Positions 27,347 to 35,069 of a stretch of 64,000 nucleotides of DNA are shown here, in pieces. The notes under the pieces are model-generated. The model was not told the origin of the DNA. It did not search any database and saw nothing but the letters and a program-made list of their open reading frames with translations. The DNA is taken from NCBI RefSeq assembly GCF_020179605.1, contig NZ_JAINZO010000001.1, positions 2,541,713 through 2,605,712 of the forward strand, written 5' to 3'. Made by a program: the position numbers and the translations under genes. This stretch comes from Geomonas agri (GTDB lineage Bacteria > Desulfobacterota > Desulfuromonadia > Geobacterales > Geobacteraceae). Within the stretch, counting starts at the first letter, position 1. Each line of letters starts with the position of its first letter.

Positions 27347-28468
27347 GTGGATACCCATTTCGCTCCTGCCGAACGCACCACAAACGATCAACTACAAGAA
27401 GAAATAGCAGCCGTCACCACCAGCCCCATCATCAAGGAACTGCTCCACTCGATCGGCGGTTTGATAGCGGTACTGGATGGACACCGCCAGGTTGTCGGCC
27501 TCAACGACTCTTTCCTGAAAACGTTAGGCATCGACGACCCTGGTCCAGTGCTGGGACTTCGCCTGGGCGAGGTGCTGGGATGCGTGCACAGCAACGATGA
27601 ACCTGCCGGTTGCGGGACCACGCGGTACTGCAGTACCTGCGGTGCCGTCATTGCCATGGTCGCTGCACTGAACGGCGAGGGGCCGACGGAAGAGTTGTGC
27701 TCGCTCAGCACTCTTAAGGATGAGACGGCGGCCGAGTACGCGATAATGGTTCGCGCCAGTACCCTGAAGCTGGAGGGACAGACCTTCATACTGCTCTTCC
27801 TGCACGACGTTACCCTGGAACATCTGCGCGCCGCCCTGGAGAGAACCTTTTTCCATGACATGGGCAACATGTTCACTGGTCTGCTGGGCGCGAGCCAATA
27901 CCTGGTAAGGGAAGACAAGTCGGAGATGGCGGCGATGATCTACCGCGCGGCCCTGAGGCTGCACAAGGAACTCGAGATCCAGCGGTGTCTCTTCAAGAAC
28001 GACTTCCTGGAATACCGCCCGTCACGCGACGACACAACGGCCGGCGAGCTTCTCGCCGAACTCCGTGGCATCTTCGACAAACACGACGCAGCCACGGAGA
28101 AGTCCATGCTGCTCCCTGAGTCGCTGCCGCTGCTCAGCGTGAAGACCGACAAGTCACTGGCCTTGAGGGTCATGTCGAACATGGTTCTCAATGCCCTGGA
28201 GGCAACGGAGGAGCACGGTGCGGTGAAACTGTGGTTCGAGCAGGAGCCGGACGCCTTGCGTTTTTGCGTCTGGAACGAAAAGGCCATCCCCGAGGAGGTG
28301 CAGTGCCGCATCTTCCAGCGCAGTTTCAGCACCAAGGATGGTTCCGGCCGGGGGGTGGGCACCTTCTCCATGCAACTGATCGGGGAGAAACTGCTGGGAG
28401 GCAAGGTCAGCTTCTCCTCCTCCACAACCCAAGGAACGCTGTTCAAGTTCCAGATCCCGGTTAACTGA
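27347..28468 (+). CDS. Sensor histidine kinase with cysteine-rich PAS domain
   Basis: A 373-residue soluble kinase. Residues about 30-160 form a PAS-like domain containing a cysteine cluster (GCVHSNDEPAGCGTTRYCSTCGAV, four Cys plus a His), then LFLHDVTLEHLRAAL and an atypical phospho-acceptor box FFHDMGNMFTGLLG (His about 183), then an ATPase domain with NMVLNALEAT, FQRSFSTKDGSGRGVGTFS. GTG 27347 is preferred because GGAGG lies five bases upstream; ATG 27293 has no such site. The cysteine cluster may bind a metal or respond to redox state (inference). The partner response regulator is not in the window. Confidence 0.82.
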   Translation: MDTHFAPAERTTNDQLQEEIAAVTTSPIIKELLHSIGGLIAVLDGHRQVVGLNDSFLKTLGIDDPGPVLGLRLGEVLGCVHSNDEPAGCGTTRYCSTCGAVIAMVAALNGEGPTEELCSLSTLKDETAAEYAIMVRASTLKLEGQTFILLFLHDVTLEHLRAALERTFFHDMGNMFTGLLGASQYLVREDKSEMAAMIYRAALRLHKELEIQRCLFKNDFLEYRPSRDDTTAGELLAELRGIFDKHDAATEKSMLLPESLPLLSVKTDKSLALRVMSNMVLNALEATEEHGAVKLWFEQEPDALRFCVWNEKAIPEEVQCRIFQRSFSTKDGSGRGVGTFSMQLIGEKLLGGKVSFSSSTTQGTLFKFQIPVN

Positions 28469-28614
28469 CCTCACACTCGATAACGTTCCCCCGCCCCGAA
28501 AAGGTTGTTCCTGCTTTCGGAGTGATACATGCCTCGCCTTCTTTGATAGCAAAGCGAAGACACGGTGCTATAGTCATAGCTGTGATTATTTCGCTATCAA
28601 GAGAGGAGAAGGTT

Positions 28615-29169
28615 ATGAGCCAGTACCAGATAGCCATTATCGTAGGGAGCCTGCGGCGCGACTCGATCAACCGCAAGCTCGCCAATGCGTTGATCAAACT
28701 CGGGCCGGCGGATTTCTCGTTCAAATTTCTCGAGATAGGCGACCTGTCACTGTACAACCAGGACGACGATGACAACCAGGCGCAGTCTGTCGTGCGCCTG
28801 AAAAGCGAGGTAAAGGCGGCATCAGGTCTCATCTTCGTGACGCCTGAGTACAACCGTTCCGTGCCCGGCGTGCTCAAAAACGCCCTCGACAACGCCTCGC
28901 GCCCCTACGGCACCAGCGCCTGGACCGGCAAGCCCGCCGGCGTCCTGGGCGCCTCCATCGGGCAGATCGGCACCGCACTGGCCCAGCAGCACCTGCGCAA
29001 CACCCTCGCCTACCTCGATGTACCCACCATGGGACAGCCCGAGGTGTTCATCCAGGTCAAGGAAGGCTTCTTCGACGCGGCGGGCGACATCACCAACCCC
29101 GACACCGTCAAGTTCCTGCAGGCATGGATGGACCGCTACGTCCAGTGGGTGAAGCGCCACGCACAGTGA
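28615..29169 (+). CDS. NAD(P)H-dependent FMN reductase (ChrR/azoreductase type)
   Basis: A 184-residue flavodoxin-fold oxidoreductase. The FMN phosphate loop GSLRRDSINRKLA lies about 10-22, and TPEYNRSVPGVLKNALDNASRP (about 78-99) is the family signature; WTGKPAGVLGAS follows. Relatives reduce quinones, chromate or azo dyes with NAD(P)H; the natural substrate here is unknown. ATG 28615 is preceded by GAGAGGAGAAGG. The gene stands alone and is followed by a very strong hairpin. Confidence 0.92.
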   Translation: MSQYQIAIIVGSLRRDSINRKLANALIKLGPADFSFKFLEIGDLSLYNQDDDDNQAQSVVRLKSEVKAASGLIFVTPEYNRSVPGVLKNALDNASRPYGTSAWTGKPAGVLGASIGQIGTALAQQHLRNTLAYLDVPTMGQPEVFIQVKEGFFDAAGDITNPDTVKFLQAWMDRYVQWVKRHAQ

Positions 29170-29194
29170 CCGTCGTGGCAACAAGCAACGCGGA

Positions 29195-29238
29195 CTTTCG
29201 AAACGGCCCCCGGCGTAAGTTGGGGGCCGTTTCGAAAG
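29195..29238 (+). terminator. 17-bp perfect hairpin after the FMN reductase gene
   Basis: CTTTCGAAACGGCCCCC (29195-29211) and its exact complement (29222-29238) enclose a 10-base loop, 26 bp after the stop. There is no T-run on the plus strand, so it may be an atypical terminator or an mRNA-end stabilising structure. Confidence 0.5.
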
Positions 29239-29330
29239 CCGCGACGATGCAGCTGGACCGCGGAGGGCGAACATAGCGGGTTTCCTTTTATCGGCAAACG
29301 TGCTATTAGTGAGCGCTATCGAGCCCCCCT

Positions 29331-29660
29331 ATGAGACGCAATCACACCGCTCATATTCGCCCCCGGACCTTCGTGATATTCCTGGTCACCCTCGCCCTGC
29401 TCTGTGCCGGTGCCCGGGTGCCCGACATCTCGCGTCCCCATCGCCCCAAGCCGCTCCATCGCGTCACCTTCGAGCTCCAACAGAAGAATATTTCGACTCA
29501 GCTGAAGCAGCATCACGATCTGGTCGCCGTGTTGCCGCAGGTGGTGGAATGTGTTTCCGCCCCCACGTACGGCGCCGTCATCCACGCCATCCCAACGCTG
29601 CATCCCTCATCCACGGTCATCCCCCACTCCGGCCGCGCTCCCCCAGAATTCCAAGGCTAA
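29331..29660 (+). CDS. Possible small secreted or membrane-anchored protein
   Basis: Not recognised. The 109-codon frame begins with a plausible signal or anchor (RPRTFVIFLVTLALLCAGARV) and continues as a basic, proline-rich sequence. There is no clear Shine-Dalgarno before ATG 29331, and composition downstream becomes GC-rich and gene-unlike. It is listed because the hydrophobic start is hard to dismiss. Confidence 0.3.
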   Translation: MRRNHTAHIRPRTFVIFLVTLALLCAGARVPDISRPHRPKPLHRVTFELQQKNISTQLKQHHDLVAVLPQVVECVSAPTYGAVIHAIPTLHPSSTVIPHSGRAPPEFQG

Positions 29661-29936
29661 TCCACAACTAGCATCGTGCACAGCTGGTGTCAGTGCAGGA
29701 ACTGCCGCCCCTCGCCACCGCGCCCCGTGCCCGCGTTCGCCCGCGTGCCGCTCGGACCATCACGTCCGCACCGCGCTCCAGCATGCGTGTGCGGTCCCAG
29801 CTTCAGGCGCCGTATTGTGCGGTGTTGCGCCGTGTTGCGCCGCTCCGCCTGCTCCCGCCGGCCGGCTGACGGCCGGCGTCCGAGCTTTGGTCCGCGCATT
29901 TCCCGGGCCGGGCGACCACGCCTTATGGAGACCCCT
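29661..29936. other. GC-rich stretch without a convincing gene
   Basis: This stretch is strongly C-rich, with low-complexity phrases such as TGTTGCGCCGTGTTGCGCCG and a 9-bp hairpin (CGCCGGCCG-GCTGA-CGGCCGGCG, 29856-29878). The open frames crossing it have arginine- and proline-rich translations typical of non-coding GC-rich DNA. It directly precedes the secreted CHAP-like gene and may be its leader. Confidence 0.4.
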
Positions 29937-30512
29937 ATGAAGAGCTGTATGTTGATCTTTTTTTTACTGACGATTTCCGGGATCCGGACATCTTATGCCG
30001 CCTGCAACTGCGGGGACTGGATGGACAAAGGGGGATATTGCGTTGATTACGTCAAGTCCAGGATCCCCTCCTTTCCCATGCCGACCCGCGACGACATGCC
30101 AACCCTCAAAAACGTTGACATTGCCGAGGTCACCGAGGGGGATGTCGCTATCTTCGCCATCAAGAGCTACTGGCATGTCGCTTACGTGGAGAGTGTTCAC
30201 CGCAACGCACAGGGCGAACCGCTGACGATAGATGTGAGCGAGATGAATTTCGGCAACGAGCCGTCCTTCGTCGAATTCAGGTCCAGATGGAAATTGGCGA
30301 GCAGGGACGAGTGGCAAAGAGCCCTTTGCTGCGGCATCACTGACAACTACGATGAAATCACGATGCGCAAGAACGTCGACGTGACGACCGTCCGCCAGGT
30401 CTGGTCACCCGACGATGCCGCGCGCGAAGGGACCGCCCAGGCTCGGTTCAAGGCGCTAATGGGAAGGGTAAAGGAAGTGATCAACAGCTTCCGTGAACTG
30501 GCAGACATCTAG
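29937..30512 (+). CDS. Secreted CHAP-like amidohydrolase/peptidase domain protein
   Basis: A 191-residue protein with a signal peptide (MKSCMLIFFLLTISGIRTSYA). The mature part opens CNCGDWMDKGGYCVDYVKSR, where the Cys in YCVDYV fits the CHAP nucleophile, followed by EGDVAIFAIKSYWHVAYVES, where the His fits the second catalytic residue. CHAP domains cut peptidoglycan or glutathionylspermidine. The ATG at 29937 follows GGAG by six bases; 29925 is an in-frame alternative. The assignment rests on these two motifs only. Confidence 0.65.
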   Translation: MKSCMLIFFLLTISGIRTSYAACNCGDWMDKGGYCVDYVKSRIPSFPMPTRDDMPTLKNVDIAEVTEGDVAIFAIKSYWHVAYVESVHRNAQGEPLTIDVSEMNFGNEPSFVEFRSRWKLASRDEWQRALCCGITDNYDEITMRKNVDVTTVRQVWSPDDAAREGTAQARFKALMGRVKEVINSFRELADI

Positions 30513-30554
30513 GCGGAGTCCACCGCTGGGAGTCGGGGCCTGCCCGCAGCACGG

Positions 30555-31301
30555 TCAGATGACCCGCTTCGCCCCCAGGTAGCGTGGGCGGTAGTAGTCG
30601 CTGTTCATGTCGGAGATGGTGACCTCCCCTTTCCCGGAGGAGGCGTGGATCATCTTGCCGTCGCCAAGGTAGATGCCAACGTGGGACGGGTACTCCGCGT
30701 AGGTCTGGAAAAACACCAGGTCCCCTTTGCGCAGTTCGCCCGCTGGGACGTCACTGCCGACATTGATCTGCTCCCGGGCGGTTCGCGGCAGGTCGATCTG
30801 GTTGGCGTGGAATACCTGCTGCACGAAACTCGAACAATCGATGCCGTCCGCCCCTTCTCCGCCGAACCGGTAGGGCGTACCCAGGTAGCGCGCCGCGGTC
30901 GCGCCGATGTGGTCGACCTCGTCTGCCGTGTCGCTGGTCACCGGCGCACGCGCCGAGGGGACCGGTTCGCCTTCCGCCTCGGCCGTCTCCAACGCCGCGC
31001 TGCCGAGGTAGGTGCCGGGGAGACCGAGACCGTACCCGAATCCCGGTACCGACTGCGATGCAGCACCGGAGGCGGCATTTGATCCTGAGTCCGAAACCGC
31101 CAGGGCCAGCGTGCTTTGCATCATCTGAACCCGGAGCATTTCGGCCGCAACCCGTGGAGAAACCGTCTCCGTGTCGGACGCACCGGTAATGGACTGCAGC
31201 AGGGACTGAAATCCCGAAGAGGTGGCGGGAGCCTTCTTGTCCAGGCACGCGTCACGTGGTAACGCGATAGGGGATGTTGCCTGCAAGTAATTTATGGTCA
31301 T
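30555..31301 (-). CDS. NlpC/P60 family peptidoglycan endopeptidase
   Basis: A 248-residue protein whose C-terminal half (about 128-248) is an NlpC/P60 domain: DCSSFVQQVF with the catalytic Cys (about 155), SHVGIYLGDGKMIHASS with the catalytic His (about 209), and a following polar residue. These enzymes cut D-gamma-glutamyl links in cell-wall peptides. The N-terminal half has no clear signal peptide and contains VAAEMLRVQMMQSTLALAVSD, which recalls flagellar-assembly hydrolases that travel with the rod (speculative). It is convergent with the CHAP-like gene, 42 bp away. Confidence 0.88.
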   Translation of the reverse strand: MTINYLQATSPIALPRDACLDKKAPATSSGFQSLLQSITGASDTETVSPRVAAEMLRVQMMQSTLALAVSDSGSNAASGAASQSVPGFGYGLGLPGTYLGSAALETAEAEGEPVPSARAPVTSDTADEVDHIGATAARYLGTPYRFGGEGADGIDCSSFVQQVFHANQIDLPRTAREQINVGSDVPAGELRKGDLVFFQTYAEYPSHVGIYLGDGKMIHASSGKGEVTISDMNSDYYRPRYLGAKRVI

Positions 31302-31538
31302 GGTGAACTCGTCTCACGGCTGCCGCACAGCGAGGCGCCGCAGCAGGCGATTTTTTGACGCAGGGAGTCATCGCTCCGTCACCGCCAGTCGGTCTGGAGC
31401 ACGGGACGGCCCCGGTTCAGTGGTCTTTTTTCAGCGCAGGAGAACCACGATGACTTTACTTTGCAATTTGGCAGCCAAGATAGGAAGGAAAGGAGTGGAG
31501 GGTGACAATGCCGGGCTTGGCCGGGGGCGGGAGAAGAA

Positions 31539-31745
31539 TCAGTCGCCGAAGGCCTCGCTGTCGGAAATCTCCGCGGACTCGCGGGAGGTCTTCACGACCG
31601 TGCCTCGATAAAGAATATACTGCCGCTGGCAGGCGCAGGAATAGGACAACCGAACGCTCCAATGGGCCTGCACGTAAACCGGGTATTCGTTACGCAGCCC
31701 GCACTCACAGGTAAAACCATGCTCGTCGTGTTCTATGTTCGCCAT
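31539..31745 (-). CDS. Small zinc-ribbon-like protein
   Basis: A 68-residue acidic protein with CECG (about 13-16) and CACQ (about 37-40), two CxC pairs spaced as in a small zinc ribbon. ATG 31745 follows GGGGGA. No family name is recognised. Confidence 0.6.
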   Translation of the reverse strand: MANIEHDEHGFTCECGLRNEYPVYVQAHWSVRLSYSCACQRQYILYRGTVVKTSRESAEISDSEAFGD

Positions 31746-31850
31746 GAAGTCCCCCTGCCCTGCCACAACATATATAATGAAGAGTTAAGCCTCACATCCA
31801 GTTCAGGTTTTTCTTCGTCATATCAACTATGGTAACATGAACGAGGCGCC

Positions 31851-31880
31851 GTCGGTCCCATTAAAAACGGGCCGATTTTT
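31851..31880 (+). terminator. Orphan rho-independent terminator
   Basis: TCGGTCC ... GGGCCGA (one G-T pair) followed by TTTTTT on the plus strand, with no annotated plus-strand gene upstream for more than a kilobase. It could end a small RNA. Confidence 0.4.
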
Positions 31881-32089
31881 TATGTATACGATTCTATGCA
31901 GCTCCACATGAAAGTCAACGACGAATTGAAAAAGGTGGCTGTCCGCCACCGGCTTGTGCCCCGGCAAGGTGGGCGGCCGGCACGGTGACGTTCCGGGCAA
32001 ATGCCGGTTGCTTTATTGGGGGGAGATAGTGTAATGTATTCAACGCCCTACACATAGGTGTCCGGCTGCCACCGGCGCCCCCAGATACA

Positions 32090-32178
32090 GATCGATACAC
32101 GATAATACTAAACCACCCGCGAGGGTGGGGCGGAAAGCCCATTGGGTCTCACGAAGACAGCCGGGTTGCCGAAATATC
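32090..32178 (+). promoter_or_regulatory. GEMM-I (cyclic dinucleotide) riboswitch aptamer, probably cGAMP subtype
   Basis: The run ACTAAACC, a short GC hairpin (CACCC-GCGA-GGGTG), GGCGGAAAGCC, GGGTCTC...GAAGACAG and CCGGGTTGCCGAA reproduces the GEMM-I core in order: the P2 loop tetraloop region, AAAGCC, and the closing P1 strand. Aligned by eye to the Vibrio Vc2 aptamer, the base matching ligand-contacting G20 is A32107, the change reported for Geobacter GEMM-Ib aptamers that prefer 3',3'-cGAMP over c-di-GMP. The 3' strand of P1 (CCGGGTTGCC) is also the 5' arm of the terminator that follows, so ligand binding should favour read-through (an ON switch). Confidence 0.9.
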
Positions 32179-32202
32179 TATTAGGCAACCCGGCTTTTTT
32201 TT
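32160..32202 (+). terminator. Riboswitch-controlled terminator
   Basis: GCCGGGTTGCC (32160-32170) and GGCAACCCGGC (32184-32194) form an 11-bp perfect stem, followed by TTTTTTTT. The 5' arm is shared with the aptamer's last strand, giving mutually exclusive folds. Confidence 0.93.
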
Positions 32203-32236
32203 ATTCGGTAACCGAGTAGCGGATACTGGAGGTCTT

Positions 32237-34420
32237 ATGCTGGCACTCGATAGTACCCAAGGCTGTATCGAAGTATCCGAATCCGACGTCGTCGATCTCT
32301 ACCGCTCCGCCCCCATCACCCGCAGTTCCGACCAACGCACCGAGGCTATGGAGGCCTACATCTGCGCCATCAGGAGAAAAACGCTGGTGAAGGTGTACCT
32401 CGCGCTGGTGGTGAACGACCACAAAATCTACGTCTACTCCAGCCCCGGCAAAGGCAAACGGGAGCAGGAATATCCCGAAGAAATCGAAAAAAGCCTCAGC
32501 TGCGCCAGTGCCATGGGATTCAGCCCTGAACGGGTGGATCTCAGCTACAGCCCGGCCATGCGCGAGGTAGTGGTGCGCAACACCAAGGTCCTGCGCCTTC
32601 CCGGCAGCAAGGGGGCGGGCCTCAAGCACGGCCTGGCCGGTGCGCCGGTCCTCCCCATGCTCCTGAAAAGCGTGACCACCGCTGATGAACCTGCTGTGCA
32701 AAACACCCCCGCTCCGGCACCGATTGTCGCTGCGACGGCAGTGGCTGCGGTGCAAAAAGACGGTGGGGAACTGCTGGCAGCGCTGGCCCGGATGCAGCAC
32801 GAGCACCAGACGCTGACGGCTGAGCGTGATGCCTTGGCCAGGCAACTGCAGCAACTCTCCACCCAGCAGCGCGAGACCGACAACGAACTGAGCGCTCTCC
32901 GCAAAGCCAGTGAGGACATAGCCGGGGCAAAAGACGCGCTGCGGTCCCAGCAGCAGACGGACGAGTTGCTGGCGGCGAAGGATGCCGTGATTGCCCAACT
33001 GCAAAAGCAGGTCGCCGAGCTGGCCCTTGAACGTGAGGCACTGTCGACTAAAAACGCCGAACTGTCGCGAACCCACGACGCGATGCTGGAAAACCTGGCC
33101 CAGGCCAGGCATGACATCGCCGCGCTCTCCGCGCAACGCGATGCGGCCTTGGCAGACTCGGGGGCGGCGCTGCTGCAGCACCGCGAAACCGTTTCTCAGC
33201 TCGACGAGGCCCGCCTCGAGGTGGAAAAGGTGTCCGGTGAGGCCGCCGGCGCCCGGCAACGGGCCGAGGCGCTGGAAGAGTCCACGCGGAGCAAGGATCA
33301 GGCACTGGACACCCTGCGCCGGGAACTGGCCGAGGCAAGCTCCGCACGGGATGCGGCGCTGCAGCGACTGGCAGCGCAGAGCGAACAGACGGGAACTGAC
33401 GCCGAACTGGGGCTGTTGCGTCGGGAACTGGTGCAGGTCGGGGCCGAAAGGGACACCGCTCTCGCACGGCTGGCCGCCAGGGACGAACGACAAGCGCGCG
33501 AAGCCGAGGAGACGCAGGCGCACTTACGCAAGGAACTGGAACGGGCGCAGGGGGAAAGAGATGCCGCCCTGCAGCGGCTGGCGGACCAGGAAGAGCACCT
33601 GGATGCGGAACCGGCCGAAACACCGGGGCGCGTACCGGATGGGAAGCATGGGCAGCAAGAACAACCGGAAACGCTCCAGGAGGCCACACCCGCTACTCCC
33701 CGGGACGCCGCAGACAGTAACACCGGGTGCAGGCCGGGCGAGGAAGCCTTTCCGAGCCGGATCTTGCCGGGAATCCAGGATGTAAGTGCCGAGCCGCTGC
33801 CCACCTTCGCGGAAGGCGCCCTCCCCCCCTTCTCGGAGTTGCAGGCAGCGCACGAGATGGAACCTGCCTGGGATCGCACCGCGGACGTCGCGGAGCCAGG
33901 GGGAGAGGCCCCTTCGGAGCCAGCCCCCGCTGCCGAAAAAAGTCGCGCTGGTTTCTTCGGAGAGCAGGAAACGTCATTCGTCCCGCTGGGAGACCTGCAG
34001 AACGGCTTCTTCTCAGCCAGCGACGACGAACCGGTCCGCTTCTTGCTCGAAACCGGCCTGGACGCCATCGACTGCCCCTCCGCCGATGACGTCCTGGAAC
34101 TGCACCAGTCCATCAACAACGCCTACCTGTCGCCGGAAGGGACCGGAGGACAGGAAAGCTGCCAGGGCTACATCTGCTCGCTGCGCAAGGGAGAGGACAA
34201 AGTCGTTGTCGCGGCGATCTACGGGACAACGAGCCACCGGACCAGGGTTTACCTGCCTGAGGCCCAGCCCCGGGACGAAGAGTCCTACGCCAGGACGGTG
34301 CGGTGTGCGATAAGCTTCGCTGAAGAGGTAGGGCTGATGATGGAGCGGGTCCCGCTCGAAGCGACCGGTCCGAAACGACAGGAGCGCCTCAAGCGGTGCC
34401 CGGCCTTGAGGTTGGCTTAG
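32237..34420 (+). CDS. Riboswitch-controlled coiled-coil protein with related domains at both ends
   Basis: Not recognised as a named family. The 727-residue protein has an N-terminal globular domain (about 1-125), a coiled coil rich in Ala/Glu/Leu/Gln/Arg (about 175-460) with internal repeats such as ERDAALQRLA, an acidic low-complexity linker (460-590) and a C-terminal domain (about 605-727). The end domains match in order: AYICAIRRKTLVKVYLAL...IYVY...SLSCASAMGFSPERVDL...VLRL against GYICSLRKGEDKVVVAAI...RVYLP...RCAISFAEEVGLMMERVPL...ALRL. It has no signal peptide or membrane segment. GGAGG precedes ATG 32237, which lies 34 bp after the riboswitch terminator. A cytoplasmic scaffold or bridging role in the cGAMP response is inference. 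Confidence 0.9.
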   Translation: MLALDSTQGCIEVSESDVVDLYRSAPITRSSDQRTEAMEAYICAIRRKTLVKVYLALVVNDHKIYVYSSPGKGKREQEYPEEIEKSLSCASAMGFSPERVDLSYSPAMREVVVRNTKVLRLPGSKGAGLKHGLAGAPVLPMLLKSVTTADEPAVQNTPAPAPIVAATAVAAVQKDGGELLAALARMQHEHQTLTAERDALARQLQQLSTQQRETDNELSALRKASEDIAGAKDALRSQQQTDELLAAKDAVIAQLQKQVAELALEREALSTKNAELSRTHDAMLENLAQARHDIAALSAQRDAALADSGAALLQHRETVSQLDEARLEVEKVSGEAAGARQRAEALEESTRSKDQALDTLRRELAEASSARDAALQRLAAQSEQTGTDAELGLLRRELVQVGAERDTALARLAARDERQAREAEETQAHLRKELERAQGERDAALQRLADQEEHLDAEPAETPGRVPDGKHGQQEQPETLQEATPATPRDAADSNTGCRPGEEAFPSRILPGIQDVSAEPLPTFAEGALPPFSELQAAHEMEPAWDRTADVAEPGGEAPSEPAPAAEKSRAGFFGEQETSFVPLGDLQNGFFSASDDEPVRFLLETGLDAIDCPSADDVLELHQSINNAYLSPEGTGGQESCQGYICSLRKGEDKVVVAAIYGTTSHRTRVYLPEAQPRDEESYARTVRCAISFAEEVGLMMERVPLEATGPKRQERLKRCPALRLA

Positions 34421-34437
34421 AAAGATTTTACGCTAGA

Positions 34438-34650
34438 TCAAGCCTGCTTTCTCTTGAAAAGGAAGTCGCTCCACCGCTCCCCTGCCCTGGTGAGCGGCTG
34501 CTGCGACTTCCGAATCGGGTCACGCCCGATGTGGACCCACCCCGAAGACCGCTGAAACGCCACGATCCTGTTTTCCCGGATCAGGTAATCGAGCATATAT
34601 GAAGGGACCTTCTTCTCTTCCCCGTTGTGAAAAATCACCGTGATACCCAT
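34438..34650 (-). CDS. Small conserved Geobacter-type protein
   Basis: A 70-residue protein, GITVIFHNGEEKKVPSYMLDYLIRENRIVAFQRSSGWVHIGRDPIR in outline, resembling the small GSU3473-like family of Geobacteraceae (from memory, unverified). The function is unknown. The start at 34650 has GGAGAG just upstream; the ORF can extend to 34722 but without homology-like content. It is convergent with the coiled-coil gene. Confidence 0.65.
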   Translation of the reverse strand: MGITVIFHNGEEKKVPSYMLDYLIRENRIVAFQRSSGWVHIGRDPIRKSQQPLTRAGERWSDFLFKRKQA

Positions 34651-34940
34651 ACGGCTCTCCGTTTGGTAGGACTCCCCTTTCTGACCTAAATAGTCGAATT
34701 CGACACCCACCCCCTTCTTCATAAATCATGCCAGCCACTAAGCATTCTATCCCACGGACCTGACCGATTCAAGGTCTTATTGGGGCGGTTGCGCCGGTGC
34801 GCCACCCTCCTGCACATGGTCACGGGACAGGCCCCGGAGCGACCACAAAAAACGCGGCTCACCCTCTTGATATTTCATGAACAGCTGTTAAGTTTTCACT
34901 TTGCGTTTAAAAACTCTAATAATAATCAGGAGGTGTTCAC

Positions 34941-34970
34941 ATGATTGTGACGGACTATGACAGCTCATAA
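34941..34970 (+). CDS. Nine-codon leader ORF ahead of the decaheme cytochrome operon
   Basis: ATG at 34941 is preceded by CAGGAGGTG at ideal spacing and opens MIVTDYDSS followed by TAA. This is the strongest ribosome-binding site in the 419-bp gap, about 100 bp upstream of the cytochrome start. A T7 run (GGCTTTTTTT) lies between them. It could be a regulatory leader peptide; no codon bias pointing to one amino acid is seen. Confidence 0.4.
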   Translation: MIVTDYDSS

Positions 34971-35069
34971 ATCCCGCCCCTGACTGCCCCCCTCTAGCGC
35001 AAATCTGCTGTGGCTTTTTTTCCGGGTCCAGAAGCAGCCTTAATGCGACACCAGAGACAAGGAGGATTT

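Noticed and set aside
31915..32142. Minus-strand frame with GGAGGSRTPMCRAL
   Set aside because: A familiar type of spurious translation of intergenic sequence; it overlaps the riboswitch and has no ribosome site.
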